Positions 49,273-58,515 of a stretch of DNA of 64,000 bases are shown here, one piece after another. Where the stretch lies: the NCBI RefSeq assembly GCF_039503195.1, contig NZ_JBCJKP010000001.1:8866001-8930000 (forward strand), given 5' to 3'. The translations under genes were made by a program, and so were the position numbers. Numbering within the stretch: position 1 is the stretch's first letter; each line of letters starts with the position of its first letter. The notes beneath the pieces were generated by a model that was not told the origin of the DNA, made no database searches, and saw only the letters and a program-made list of their open reading frames with translations. This DNA comes from Streptomyces mirabilis (GTDB taxonomy: Bacteria; Actinomycetota; Actinomycetes; Streptomycetales; Streptomycetaceae).

Positions 49273-52200
49273 ATGGATCGCACCCCGCAGCGGCACGCCG
49301 AAAGTCTGCTCAACGCCCTCGACCCGCTGCCCTTCCCCCAGCGCATGCGCGAACTCGCCCTGCGGGTGAAGGAGCAGGCCCCGCTGCGGCCCGTGCTGGA
49401 AGAACTCGAATCCCGCGGACCGTACGAACGGGGGATCGCCGTCGTCGCGGCCGCCGTCGGCCGCGACGCCGAGTGGATCGCGGACCGCATCGCCGACCCG
49501 GACACCTTCGTGCGCGGACACGCCCTCCGGGTCGCGGACAGCCTCCAAGTGCCCGACTCCGCCTACGAGTCGGCGCTCGACGACGCCCCGGAGGCGGTCC
49601 GCAGGGAGCTGTTGCGCGCGATCGTCGCGGGACGGCGCACGGCACTGGCCGACCGGCTGCTGCCGGGGCTGCGGCGGGACTGGGGCGACGCGGAGGCGGC
49701 CCGTCTGCTGCCGGGCTGCGCGCCGGAGACGGTCGCCCGGCTGCTGCCCGAACTCTTCCACGCCGTCACCGGCTGGAAGACCCTCGCCAAGCGGCATCCC
49801 GGCACCCTCCTCGACGTCGCCGAAGGCGAGCTGGCGGCGCTCCCCGAGACCCTTCGGGACACCTGGTGGGGCCGGTACGCCCCGGGCGTGGCCGCCACGG
49901 TCGAGGCACAGCCCCTGCGCGTGCTCGACCTTCTCGAACGCTTCGGGCCCGCCACCCTGCCCCTCCCGCTGCACGACCACTTCCCGCGGTTCGCGGCGGC
50001 CGACCCGAGCCGGCTGCTGCGGCTGCTGCTCACCCCCACCGGATTCGCCGCGCGCCGCTACCGGTCCCTGAGCCCCGCCGTGCTGCGCAGACTGGCCCGT
50101 TCCGACGCGCCCGAACTCCCTGCATTCAGCAGGGCCTTGGCCGACTGGGGTGATCTCGCGCCGCTCGTGAAGGCGCTGCCGCCGGCGCGACGCCACGCCT
50201 TCTACCGGGCCGCGCAGGAAGGCCGAGGAGCCGGACACGTCACCATCGACGCGATCATTCTCGCGGTGCTGCCACGCAGCTGCGTCGCCGAGGAGGCCCG
50301 ACGCATGGCGGCCGTCGCACGCGAGCACGGCGCCCTCTGGAGCTCCCTGTTGCTCGCCGAGTCCTTCCTGCCGGTCGAGGAAGCACGCGCACAGCTCGTC
50401 GAGGCCACCCGCCGCCCGGCCGCCGAAGACCGCGCCGAGGCCTGGCCGTTGCTCATCCGCAACGCCGCCCGCTCCGGCGACCACGCGGCCGTCACCTCCG
50501 TCCTGGAGGAGATGGTCCGGCTGCGCAACGAACAGGACCCGGTGCGCTCGGCCGCGCTCGACGCGCTGTCCAGGGTGCGGCCCGCGCTGTTCACCGAGGA
50601 CGCCGAGCCGCACCTCGACCGCATCACCGCGGACGCCGTCGAGGCCCGCGACTCCTCGCCCGCCACCCGGCACAACCTCAGCGACCTCGCCCTGTCCGTA
50701 CTGCGCGAGCACGCGGCGGGCGGCCGGCGCGAGCTGGTGAACTGGGCCTTGCGCACCCTGGTCCGGATCTCCGGCAACACCGGTGGCGCCGACCTCGGCC
50801 GTCTCGACACGACCTTGCGGCGCGGCCAGGAGCACCAGGTGTACGAGGCCCTGCGCCCCTGGATCGAGGCGGGCGCCGAAAAGGCCGACTACAGCCTCGC
50901 CTTCACGCTCGCCCGCGCGGTCGGGCGGCGCGCCGCCGGCATGTCCGAACTGCAGGAACTCCTCTGGCAGGCCATCCGGTACGGCAATGACGCGACCCTG
51001 CGCCACGCGGTCGAACTGTGGCTCGAGCCGCCCGCGACCCGCGACGAGCGGGTGGCTCGCGTCCTCGCGTTCGAACCGTCCGCGGGCGCGCTGTGGCCGG
51101 TCCTGGGGATCGTCACCCGGCGCCGCACCGACCTGCTCGACCCGCTGCTCGCCGAGACCCCTCCGTACGGCCGCTTTCTGACCAAGGGCACCCCCTGGAC
51201 CGTGCCGGTGGACCGCGACATACGGCGCTGGGTGCCACGCCAACAGCGCGCGTTGGCACGACAGTTGGCGGACCAGGCCGAGGACGTCGCGCTGCCGCTC
51301 TTCGAGCGGGCCGCCGCCGTCGCGCAGCACGCCCTCGTCCCGGGCAGCGGCACCGATCTCGTACGCCGCTGGACCGGGTCCCCGGACGTGCTGCTCGCCG
51401 AGGCGGCGCTCGCCGCACTCGCCCGTACGGACCGGCCCGCCGACGCGCTGCCCGAACTCCTGGCGCACGCGGACGGCGAGCGGGCGCGGGTCGCCGTCTA
51501 CGCGGCCACCCAGGCGTCCCGGTACGCGGCGCCCTCGCTCCTGGCCGCGCAGCTGCGCACGGTGCTCTTCGCGCCGCGCGCCAAGGTGACCAGCCGCAAG
51601 GAGGCCGCCCGGCTCGCCGCCGTACGGCTCCCGATGCCACGGGCGGCTGCGCTGCTGACCGAGGCGTACGAGGCGCCGGGCACCCACGTCGACGTCCGCG
51701 CCGCCATCGTGGCCTTCGCGGGCGGCCTGCTCGCCGAGGAACCGGTCTGGGGACTGTTGCGGGATGCCGCGGGCGCCGAGCCGGTGCTGCGCACCGCGAT
51801 CCTGCGGGTCACCCCGCTGGACCTGCCCGAGCCCCACCGCGAGCGGTACGCCGGACTGGTCCGCGAGGTGTCGTCCACCGACGATCCCGAGACCGCCACC
51901 CTGGCCTTCGACGCCCTGGCCCGCTGGGCGCCCTGGTCCCCCGAGTCGCCGACGGTCCTCGCCGACGCCGTCACCGATCTGACGAGGCGCATCAGCTGGC
52001 GCGCGGCGGCCGATGGTCTGGTGACCGCGGCTGCGGGCTCACCACGCGGCGGCCGGGGCCTTCAACAGGCGCTGCGGGCGTTGGCGGAGGCGGAGACGGC
52101 AGCGGCGACGGAGGAGAGCGGCCGCGCCGATGCCGACGAGCGGCGCGACCGACCGGCCAGGCGGCGTGTCGACCACCTTGTCGTGCGCCTCGCCCAGCAG

Positions 52201-52641
52201 GCCAGGACGGCCCCGGGACCCGTCCGTCCCGCGGCCCTCGCCGCCGGCGAGCTGCTCGCCGGGTACGACGCCTTCGTACCGCAGGCGGCCGCGATCACGG
52301 CGTTCCACCTGGATCTGGACGGGGAACCGGGGGACCTGGAGCGCCTGGCCGCCCTCACCGAGGGACGTCCGGCGCTGGCCGCACGGACGGCCCGGGAGTT
52401 CGGGGAGCGACTGCGACGGCAGGCGCAGGAGGGGGATCCCGGCGTCCTGCTGGAGGTGGTGCGGCGGCTGGGCGCGCACGGCGGACACGGCGAGGGGCTG
52501 CTCGCGGCGGCCGTCACGGGGGCGATCGGCGCCCGCACGGGCTGGGCCGCCCCCTGGCGGGAGCGGCTGAGAGCACTGCGCCGCCACCCGGTGGCCGACG
52601 TGCGGGACGCGGCGCTGGACCAGGTGACGGCGTACGAGTGA
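49273..52641 (+). CDS. Giant HEAT-like alpha-solenoid protein of unknown function
   Basis: 1122 residues from ATG 49273. Almost entirely helical repeats of 30-40 residues, rich in Ala/Leu/Arg (for example RRELLRAIVAGRRTALADRL, ARRMAAVAREHGALWSSLLL, EEMVRLRNEQDPVRSAALDA, DPETATLAFDALARWAP), which looks like HEAT/ARM-type repeats. No catalytic motif, signal peptide or membrane segment, so a large cytoplasmic scaffold. Its start lies 22 bases after the presumed right end of the TnpB element, so the element may have replaced its promoter. A conserved actinobacterial gene by length and codon usage; role unknown. Confidence 0.8.
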   Translation: MDRTPQRHAESLLNALDPLPFPQRMRELALRVKEQAPLRPVLEELESRGPYERGIAVVAAAVGRDAEWIADRIADPDTFVRGHALRVADSLQVPDSAYESALDDAPEAVRRELLRAIVAGRRTALADRLLPGLRRDWGDAEAARLLPGCAPETVARLLPELFHAVTGWKTLAKRHPGTLLDVAEGELAALPETLRDTWWGRYAPGVAATVEAQPLRVLDLLERFGPATLPLPLHDHFPRFAAADPSRLLRLLLTPTGFAARRYRSLSPAVLRRLARSDAPELPAFSRALADWGDLAPLVKALPPARRHAFYRAAQEGRGAGHVTIDAIILAVLPRSCVAEEARRMAAVAREHGALWSSLLLAESFLPVEEARAQLVEATRRPAAEDRAEAWPLLIRNAARSGDHAAVTSVLEEMVRLRNEQDPVRSAALDALSRVRPALFTEDAEPHLDRITADAVEARDSSPATRHNLSDLALSVLREHAAGGRRELVNWALRTLVRISGNTGGADLGRLDTTLRRGQEHQVYEALRPWIEAGAEKADYSLAFTLARAVGRRAAGMSELQELLWQAIRYGNDATLRHAVELWLEPPATRDERVARVLAFEPSAGALWPVLGIVTRRRTDLLDPLLAETPPYGRFLTKGTPWTVPVDRDIRRWVPRQQRALARQLADQAEDVALPLFERAAAVAQHALVPGSGTDLVRRWTGSPDVLLAEAALAALARTDRPADALPELLAHADGERARVAVYAATQASRYAAPSLLAAQLRTVLFAPRAKVTSRKEAARLAAVRLPMPRAAALLTEAYEAPGTHVDVRAAIVAFAGGLLAEEPVWGLLRDAAGAEPVLRTAILRVTPLDLPEPHRERYAGLVREVSSTDDPETATLAFDALARWAPWSPESPTVLADAVTDLTRRISWRAAADGLVTAAAGSPRGGRGLQQALRALAEAETAAATEESGRADADERRDRPARRRVDHLVVRLAQQARTAPGPVRPAALAAGELLAGYDAFVPQAAAITAFHLDLDGEPGDLERLAALTEGRPALAARTAREFGERLRRQAQEGDPGVLLEVVRRLGAHGGHGEGLLAAAVTGAIGARTGWAAPWRERLRALRRHPVADVRDAALDQVTAYE

Positions 52642-52662
52642 GGCGGTTTCGACCGGAGAGGG

Positions 52663-53640
52663 TCAGCCGGCGGCGCGCGCGGCCATCCGGGCCTTGCGGG
52701 CCGCGAGCTTCTCGTCGAACTTCGAGGCCTCCGCGTCCAGGCCACCCATGAAGAACCCGAGCTCCTCCTGGGCCTGCAGGCCCTCGGGGCCGAGGCCGTC
52801 CATCTCCAGGACCTTCAGGTGGCGCAGCACCGGCTGCAGCACGTCGTCGTGGTGGATGCGCATGTTGTAGACCTCGCCGATGGCCATCTGCGCGGCGGCG
52901 CGCTCGAAGCCGGGCATGCCGTGTCCGGGCATCCGGAAGTTGACGATGACGTCGCGGACGGACTGCATGGTCAGGTCGGGGGCCAGCTCGAACGCGGCCT
53001 TGAGCAGGTTCCGGTAGAAGACCATGTGCAGGTTCTCGTCGGTCGCGATGCGCGCCAGCATGCGGTCGCAGACCGGGTCGCCCGACTGGTGACCGGTGTT
53101 GCGGTGCGAGACGCGGGTCGCGAGCTCCTGGAAGGCGACGTACGCGACCGTGTGCAGCATCGAGTGGCGGTTGTCCGACTCGAAGCCCTCGTTCATGTGC
53201 GCCATACGGGACGCCTCGAGCTTGTCGGGGTCCACGGCGCGCGAGGCGAGCAGGTAGTCGCGCATCACGATGCCGTGTCGGCCCTCCTCGGCGGTCCAGC
53301 GGTGCACCCAGGTGCCCCAGGCGCCGTCACGGCCGAAGAGCGCGGCGATCTCGTGGTGGTAGCTCGGCAGGTTGTCCTCGGTGAGCAGATTGACGACCAG
53401 CGCGATCCGGCCGATCTCCGTGACCTTGGACTGCTTCTTGTCCCAGGCCTCGCCGTCCTCGAAGAAGCCGGGGAAGTTCCGGGCGTCGCCGAACGGCACG
53501 TACTCGTGCGGCATCCAGTCCTTGGCCACCTTGAGGTGGCGGTTGAGCTCGGTCTCGACCACTTCTTCCAACGCGTAGAGCAGCCGAGCGTCGGTCCAGT
53601 CGGTGGACGGGCTGCCAAGGTGGGGAGAAGTGATCGTCAC
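52663..53640 (-). CDS. Acyl-[acyl-carrier-protein] desaturase
   Basis: 325 residues from GTG 53640 with GGAG 6 bases upstream. Soluble diiron desaturase (FA_desaturase_2): EEVVETELNRHLKVAKDWMP (first Glu), TEDNLPSYHHEIAALFG, HRWTAEEGRHGIVMRDYLLA (EExxH) and RIATDENLHMVFYRNLLKAA (second DExxH-like site), then QMAIGEVYNMRIHHDDVL. Inserts a cis double bond in ACP-bound acyl chains, using ferredoxin electrons. Closest in outline to mycobacterial DesA1/DesA2. Upstream TACG-repeat element (53741-53792) suggests a dedicated repressor. Confidence 0.93.
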   Translation of the reverse strand: MTITSPHLGSPSTDWTDARLLYALEEVVETELNRHLKVAKDWMPHEYVPFGDARNFPGFFEDGEAWDKKQSKVTEIGRIALVVNLLTEDNLPSYHHEIAALFGRDGAWGTWVHRWTAEEGRHGIVMRDYLLASRAVDPDKLEASRMAHMNEGFESDNRHSMLHTVAYVAFQELATRVSHRNTGHQSGDPVCDRMLARIATDENLHMVFYRNLLKAAFELAPDLTMQSVRDVIVNFRMPGHGMPGFERAAAQMAIGEVYNMRIHHDDVLQPVLRHLKVLEMDGLGPEGLQAQEELGFFMGGLDAEASKFDEKLAARKARMAARAAG

Positions 53641-53740
53641 GGGTGCTCCAGGGGGACGTGAAATTACTGAGCGAGTTACTGAGCGTGTTGCCGGGCGTGC
53701 AGCCGAGCGAGTTGCTCGGCGGGTCACCGAGCGGAGACGA

Positions 53741-53792
53741 AACCTACGGCATCGTAGGCTACGTATCCGTAGGTTACGAAACCGTAGGTTAA
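53741..53792. promoter_or_regulatory. Cluster of CCTACGG/CCGTAGG repeats upstream of desaturase
   Basis: AACCTACGG (53741-53749) faces CCGTAGGTT; CGTAGGCTACG (53753), CCGTAGGTTACG (53767) and ACCGTAGGTTA (53781) repeat in series, about 100-150 bp upstream of the desaturase start. Looks like a multi-site operator for a TetR or FadR-type fatty-acid regulator. Confidence 0.65.
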
Positions 53793-53847
53793 GTTTGCTG
53801 TAAAGAGTGCCTGATCAGTGGGGGTCCCAGCGGGGGAGCGGGCGTGC

Positions 53848-54624
53848 TCAGACGTACAGCTCCCGAAGCCGTACCGAAAGGCATGTCACACACCCCTCGA
53901 GCTTCTCGAACTCGCTGATGTCCACGAGAACCGGTACGTGACCGAGGCTCGCGAGCAGCTCCGCCGTCTTCGGGGCACTCGCCGCCATCAGCAGCTTCCC
54001 GCCGCCGAGCAGCACGACATGCGCCCCGGACTCCTCCGGCACCGGCAGGAAGCGCGGGAACAGCGAAGGCATGTCCACCAGGGGCTCATGGCCGATCACC
54101 GTCCCGTCGGGCAGCGCGGTGACCGCCGACTTCAGATGCAGCACCTTGTTCACGGGTACGGCCACGACCCGCGCCCCGAGCGGTTCGAGGGCCGCCCGCA
54201 GCTGCTGGACCCCGGCCGCGTTGGTGCGCCCGCCGCGGCCCACGTACACCGTGTCGCCGACCTTCAGGACGTCGCCGCCGTCCAGGGTGCCCGGCTCCCA
54301 GATCCAGTTCACCGAGCAGCCCAGCCGGGCCACGGCCTCCTCGACCCCGGCGGTCTCGGCGCGGCGGGACTCGGCGCCGGGGCGGGAGATCAGGGCGACA
54401 TTGCGGAAGACGACCACGGCGTCCTCGACGAACACCGAGTCGGGGCAGTCGTCGGCCGGATCGACCTCGACGGTCTCCCAGCCGTGCGTGCGCAGCGCCT
54501 CGGCGTACGCCTCCCACTGCTCGACGGCCAGGTCGACGTCCACCTTCTCGCGCTCGATGTGCGTCACCAGTCCCTCGGCGAGACGGGGACTGGGCCTGCG
54601 GATGAGGGCTTTCTGGCTGGGCAC
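53848..54624 (-). CDS. ddaH: Dimethylargininase (DDAH) family hydrolase
   Basis: 258 residues from GTG 54624. Guanidino-modifying enzyme fold: LIRRPSPRLAEGLVTHIERE, DCPDSVFVEDAVVVF (substrate Asp/Glu), GTLDGGDVLKVGDTVYVGRG, TVIGHEPLVDMPSLF (catalytic His) and LEGCVTCLSVRLRELYV (catalytic Cys near the C-terminus). Converts dimethyl- or monomethylarginine to citrulline plus amine. Full length and all catalytic residues visible. Confidence 0.92.
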   Translation of the reverse strand: MPSQKALIRRPSPRLAEGLVTHIEREKVDVDLAVEQWEAYAEALRTHGWETVEVDPADDCPDSVFVEDAVVVFRNVALISRPGAESRRAETAGVEEAVARLGCSVNWIWEPGTLDGGDVLKVGDTVYVGRGGRTNAAGVQQLRAALEPLGARVVAVPVNKVLHLKSAVTALPDGTVIGHEPLVDMPSLFPRFLPVPEESGAHVVLLGGGKLLMAASAPKTAELLASLGHVPVLVDISEFEKLEGCVTCLSVRLRELYV

Positions 54625-54793
54625 GAGCGGTCTCCGAATCGGCAGGGTGCATCGGCGCACATCATGCAGCGCCGTTCGCGCGCACAACAGCCCCCGACTC
54701 GGCACCCCCGGACCGGACGGCGGGCGGACCCGCGTCCGAACATGACGCGGGGCGGTGCCCGGAAGCGACGTTAGTCAGCCTCCGGGCCCGGCG

Positions 54794-56428
54794 CTATGTC
54801 GGATACCCGACAGCTTCCGCTGTGGTTTCTTTCAGTTCTCCTCCTTCCAGCAGCAGCCGGCGTGTGATTCCGATCGACTCCAGGAACGGCAGGTCATGGC
54901 TGGCGACGATCAGCGCGCCCTCGTAGGACTCGAGCGCCGTGGTGAGCTGGCGGACGCTCGCCAGGTCGAGGTTGTTGGTCGGCTCGTCGAGCATCAGGAG
55001 CTGCGGCGCGGGTTCGGCGAGCATCAGCGCCGCGAGCGTCGCCCGGAAGCGTTCGCCGCCGGACAGCGTCGCCGCCCGCTGGTCGGCCTTCGCCCCCTTG
55101 AACAGGAAGCGGGCGAGCCGCGCCCGGACCCGGTTGTTGGTGGCGGCGGGCGCGAAGCGGGCCACGTTCTCGGCCACGGTCAGCTCCCCGTCGAGCACAT
55201 CGAGCCGCTGAGGCAGGAACCGAAGCGGCACATGGGCCAGCGCCTGGCCGGACACCGCCTCCAGCTCCCCGGCGATCGTCCGCAGCAGCGTCGTCTTGCC
55301 CGCGCCGTTGCGCCCGATCAGCGCGATCCGCTCGGGTCCGCGCAGATCGAACACGCCGTCCACGCGTGCGCCGTACCTCAGCTCCAGGTTCTCCAGCGTG
55401 AGCACGGTGCGGCCCGGCGGTACGGCTGTGTACGGCAGGTCGACACGGATCTCGTCGTCGTCCCGTACGGCCTCCACCGCGTCGTCGAGCCGGTCCTTCG
55501 CCTCGGCGAGCTTCTCCTCGTGCATGATGCGGTGCTTGCCCGCCGACTCCTGGGCGGCCCGTTTGCGCGCACCCATGACGATCTTCGGCTCGCGCTTCTG
55601 CTCGAACATCTTCTGCCCGTAGCGTTTACGACGGGCGAGCTTGACCTGCGCGTCGACCAGCTCGCGCTTCTGCTTCTTCAGATCGGCCTCGGCGACGCGC
55701 ACCATGCGCTCCGCCGCCTCCCGCTCGCCGGCGAGGACCTCCTCGTACGCGGAGAAGTTGCCCCCGTACCAGGTGAGCTCGCCCGCGTGCAGATCGGCGA
55801 TCTGGTCGACCAGGTCCAGCAGTTCGCGGTCGTGGCTGACCACGACCATGACCCCGGACCAGGCCTCGACGGCCGCGTACAGCCGCCTGCGCGCGTACAG
55901 GTCGAGGTTGTTGGTGGGCTCGTCCAGCAGCAGGATGTCCGGCCGGCGCAGCAGCAGCGCGGCCAGGCGCAGCAGTACCGACTCGCCGCCCGAGACCTCG
56001 CCGATGGTGCGGTCCAGCTCGACGTGCCCGAGTCCGAGTTCGCCGAGCATGGCGAGCGCCCGCTCCTCGACGTCCCAGTCGTCGCCGACGACGTCGAAGT
56101 GCTCCTCGGCCGCGTCGCCCGCCTCGATGGCGTGCAGCGCGGCACGCGTGGCGGCGATGCCGAGCGCCTCGTCGACCCGCAGGGCGGTGTCGAGCGTGAC
56201 GTTCTGCGGCAGATAACCGACCTCGCCGGTGACGCGGATCGTGCCGTCGGCCGGGGTCAGTTCGCCCGCGATCAGCTTCAACAGGGTGGACTTGCCTGAT
56301 CCGTTGACGCCGACGAGCCCGGTCCTGCCGGGGCCGAAGGCGACCTGAAGGTCGTCGAAGACGGTGGTTCCGTCCGGCCAGGCGAAGGAGAGGGAGGTGC
56401 AGCTGAGGGAGGTGGGGAAAGAAGACAT
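54794..56428 (-). CDS. ABC-F family ATPase (putative ribosome-protection type)
   Basis: 544 residues from ATG 56428. Two ATP-binding cassettes and no membrane segments: GLVGVNGSGKSTLLKLIAGE (Walker A 1), GEVSGGESVLLRLAALLLRR (signature 1), ILLLDEPTNNLDLYARR (Walker B 1); linker rich in Lys/Arg/Glu (ADLKKQKRELVDAQVKLARR); IALIGRNGAGKTTLLRTIAG, LSGGERFRATLAALM, LLMLDEPTNNLDLASVR. Such proteins act on the ribosome, either removing macrolide/lincosamide/pleuromutilin drugs or easing translation. A possible leader peptide lies upstream (56499-56543), which fits drug-induced attenuation, and the upstream region is nearly 400 bp. Confidence 0.93.
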   Translation of the reverse strand: MSSFPTSLSCTSLSFAWPDGTTVFDDLQVAFGPGRTGLVGVNGSGKSTLLKLIAGELTPADGTIRVTGEVGYLPQNVTLDTALRVDEALGIAATRAALHAIEAGDAAEEHFDVVGDDWDVEERALAMLGELGLGHVELDRTIGEVSGGESVLLRLAALLLRRPDILLLDEPTNNLDLYARRRLYAAVEAWSGVMVVVSHDRELLDLVDQIADLHAGELTWYGGNFSAYEEVLAGEREAAERMVRVAEADLKKQKRELVDAQVKLARRKRYGQKMFEQKREPKIVMGARKRAAQESAGKHRIMHEEKLAEAKDRLDDAVEAVRDDDEIRVDLPYTAVPPGRTVLTLENLELRYGARVDGVFDLRGPERIALIGRNGAGKTTLLRTIAGELEAVSGQALAHVPLRFLPQRLDVLDGELTVAENVARFAPAATNNRVRARLARFLFKGAKADQRAATLSGGERFRATLAALMLAEPAPQLLMLDEPTNNLDLASVRQLTTALESYEGALIVASHDLPFLESIGITRRLLLEGGELKETTAEAVGYPT

Positions 56429-56498
56429 GAGGGCCTCGCGATTACTGGGTGCGGTCAGGGGCACGCGTTCGGGACACCGCGAGGTGACGACGATCCAG

Positions 56499-56543
56499 TC
56501 AGGAGGGCGGAAAGAAGGCCCCGTAAACCGGAGGACGGCTCAT
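56499..56543 (-). CDS. Possible leader peptide of the ABC-F gene
   Basis: 14-residue frame MSRPPVYGAFFPPS, 70 bp upstream of the ABC-F start on the same strand. Antibiotic-inducible ABC-F genes often have such short uORFs. No obvious ribosome site; support is position and composition only. Confidence 0.35.
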   Translation of the reverse strand: MSRPPVYGAFFPPS

Positions 56544-56695
56544 ACGCCGAGGTCGCACGCTGCGCACACGGGGGCGACGAAAGCCCACTGTGTGGCGCGG
56601 TGTCTCAGACCTCAGACGAGCAACGTCCTTCTCCGATCGACGACAACAGGACCGCTGTACACCGTAGGAACGGCCCTGAACGCTGTCAACGCATT

Positions 56696-56800
56696 AGGGC
56701 CTGTCCGGCGGATCAGGTCGCAGGAAACGGGCGGTGCCTCAACGCCGCGGATGGGCGTGCCAAGCCCCGCGTCTGCGGCATGATCCGCCGGACAGGCCCT
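56696..56800. repeat. Miniature inverted-repeat element (MITE) of about 105 bp
   Basis: Terminal repeats GGGCCTGTCCGGCGGATCA (56697-56715) and its exact complement (56781-56799). Non-coding centre. A close match to the arm, GGGCCTGTCCGGCGG, also occurs alone at 41279-41293, after the LigD native stop position. Probably derived from an IS5-type element. Confidence 0.75.
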
Positions 56801-56835
56801 GACGTGGCCCCGACCTCGACCCCGAAGGAGACGCC

Positions 56836-57516
56836 GTGCCCAACGGCTCGCTGTCGCTGCCCGCCCGGCTCTATCTGCTGGCCTGGGACACCACGAGGCT
56901 CAAGGTCACGGGGGCGACCCACCTCCACCATCTGGTGCGCGCCGGCGCCCTCACGGAACTCGCCCAGCGTGGACTGCTCGCCGACGTGGACGGCATCGCC
57001 ACACCGGTCGACGCCGACGCCCTTACGGGGGATCTCGTCCTCGACGGACTCCTGGAACTGGTGGAGGAGTCCCGGCCCCGGAAGTGGAAGACGTGGGTGA
57101 CCTTGCGGGCGCGTGTCACCCTCGACGCGGTCCGCGCGCAGCTCGCCGCCGAGGGATACCTGCGGGCCGAGAAGAAACGGGTGCTCGGGCTCTTCCCGTC
57201 CGTGGAGTACGAGCTGGAGCGGGTGTCCGCGGTGGAGGCGCTGCGGGAGGAGGCACGGACCGTGTTGCGGGGGCCCCTGCCCGTCGAGGAGGTCTCCGAC
57301 CGCGACGCGGCCCTCGTCGCCCTCGCCGCCGCGGCCGAACTGCGCACGCTGGCGTCCGGCAAGGACCGCAAGCTGTACAAGCAGCGCATCGAGGAGCTGA
57401 CCGACCGCAGCGGAGCGGCGGCCCCGGCGCTGAAGAAGGTCATCCAGGAGGTGCGCACCGCGATCGTCGTGGCGGCCACGGCGGCATCGACCTCGGGCGC
57501 GGCAACGGGGGGCTGA
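56836..57516 (+). CDS. GPP34 (Golgi phosphoprotein 3) family protein
   Basis: 226 residues from GTG 56836 with GAAGGAG upstream. GPP34 pattern: SLPARLYLLAWDTTRLKVTG, LVRAGALTELAQRGLLADVD, LDGLLELVEESRPRKWKTWV, LAAEGYLRAEKKRVLGLFPS, RDAALVALAAAAELRTL. Eukaryotic GPP34 binds PI4P on Golgi; bacterial members are soluble, widespread in actinobacteria and of unknown role, perhaps lipid binding. Directly follows the MITE, which may have inserted in its promoter. Confidence 0.9.
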   Translation: MPNGSLSLPARLYLLAWDTTRLKVTGATHLHHLVRAGALTELAQRGLLADVDGIATPVDADALTGDLVLDGLLELVEESRPRKWKTWVTLRARVTLDAVRAQLAAEGYLRAEKKRVLGLFPSVEYELERVSAVEALREEARTVLRGPLPVEEVSDRDAALVALAAAAELRTLASGKDRKLYKQRIEELTDRSGAAAPALKKVIQEVRTAIVVAATAASTSGAATGG

Positions 57517-57645
57517 GACACCCGGGAAGGGGCGCGGGGGACCGCGCGAGCAACCCCCGGCCGCACCCGCCCATGCTTCCCGCCCCCACGCACATGTCGC
57601 ATTCCTGCCAGCCCCCGCCCCGCCCCCGGTGATGGGATCGTCCCC

Positions 57646-58500
57646 ATGACGAACCAGAACCCCGCCCATGAAACCGCCCTCGCCTTCCGCGCCCTGCACA
57701 TCCCCGGCCGCCCACTCGTCCTCCCGAACGCCTGGGACACGGCGAGCGCGCGCCTGGTCGAGGAGGCGGGCGCCGCCGCCGTGGCGACGACCAGCGCGGG
57801 GCTCGCCTGGGACCTGGGAACGGCCGACGGGGACCGGCTGGACAGGGACCGGGCCCTCGGCGCGGTCGCGCGCGTCGCCGCCGCGGTCCGGGTTCCGGTG
57901 AGCGCGGACATCGAGAGCGGCTACGCGAAGGACGCCGCGGGCGTCGGGGACACGATCCGTGCGGTGCTCGCGGCCGGCGCCGTGGGCGTGAACATCGAGG
58001 ACGCGCTCTACGGCGGCGAGGGTACCGGCGACGGCGGCCGTGGCCCGCTGCGTCCGGTCGCCGAGCAGGCGGAGCGTATCGCCGCGGCCCGTGCCGCAGC
58101 CGATGCGGCGGGTGTCCCGCTGTTCATCAACGCGCGCATCGACACCGTTCTGAGGGGCGCGGGAGGCGTCGAGGAGACCTTGGAGCGAGCCGCCGCCTTC
58201 CTCGCCGCCGGAGCCGACGGGATCTTCGTTCCCGGGGCCGTCGACCCGGGGACGGTGAAGTCGCTCGTGGCGGGTGTCGAGGGCCCGCTCAATGTGCTGG
58301 TCGGTCCCGGCGCACCGTCCGTCGCCGAGCTGGCCGCGCTCGGGGTCGCCCGGATCAGCACGGGCTCGAGCATCGCGCAGGCCGCGCACGCCGTGGTCCG
58401 CCGTGCCGCGCGGGAGCTGCTGAGCGCGGGGACCTACGACTCGCTGACCGGTGGCCTCGACTACATCGAGCTCAACACCCTGCTGGGCGGGGCTCGTTGA
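57646..58500 (+). CDS. Isocitrate lyase/PEP mutase family protein
   Basis: 284 residues from ATG 57646. TIM-barrel of the ICL/PEPM group: RPLVLPNAWDTASARLVEEA, AVATTSAGLAWDLG, VPVSADIESGYAKDAAG (metal-binding Asp/Glu), VGVNIEDALYGGEG, PLFINARIDTVLRG and ADGIFVPGAVDPGTVKSLVA. Lacks the KKCGH active-site Cys of isocitrate lyase, and is closer to the carboxyphosphonoenolpyruvate/oxaloacetate hydrolase-like group, which cleaves C-C or P-C bonds. No phosphonate genes nearby. Substrate unknown. Confidence 0.9.
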   Translation: MTNQNPAHETALAFRALHIPGRPLVLPNAWDTASARLVEEAGAAAVATTSAGLAWDLGTADGDRLDRDRALGAVARVAAAVRVPVSADIESGYAKDAAGVGDTIRAVLAAGAVGVNIEDALYGGEGTGDGGRGPLRPVAEQAERIAAARAAADAAGVPLFINARIDTVLRGAGGVEETLERAAAFLAAGADGIFVPGAVDPGTVKSLVAGVEGPLNVLVGPGAPSVAELAALGVARISTGSSIAQAAHAVVRRAARELLSAGTYDSLTGGLDYIELNTLLGGAR

Positions 58501-58515
58501 GGGCGGGGGTGCCGC

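Noticed and set aside
49216..51837. 873-codon open frame on the minus strand
   Set aside because: Antisense of the HEAT-like gene; Gly/Arg/Gln-rich without motifs.
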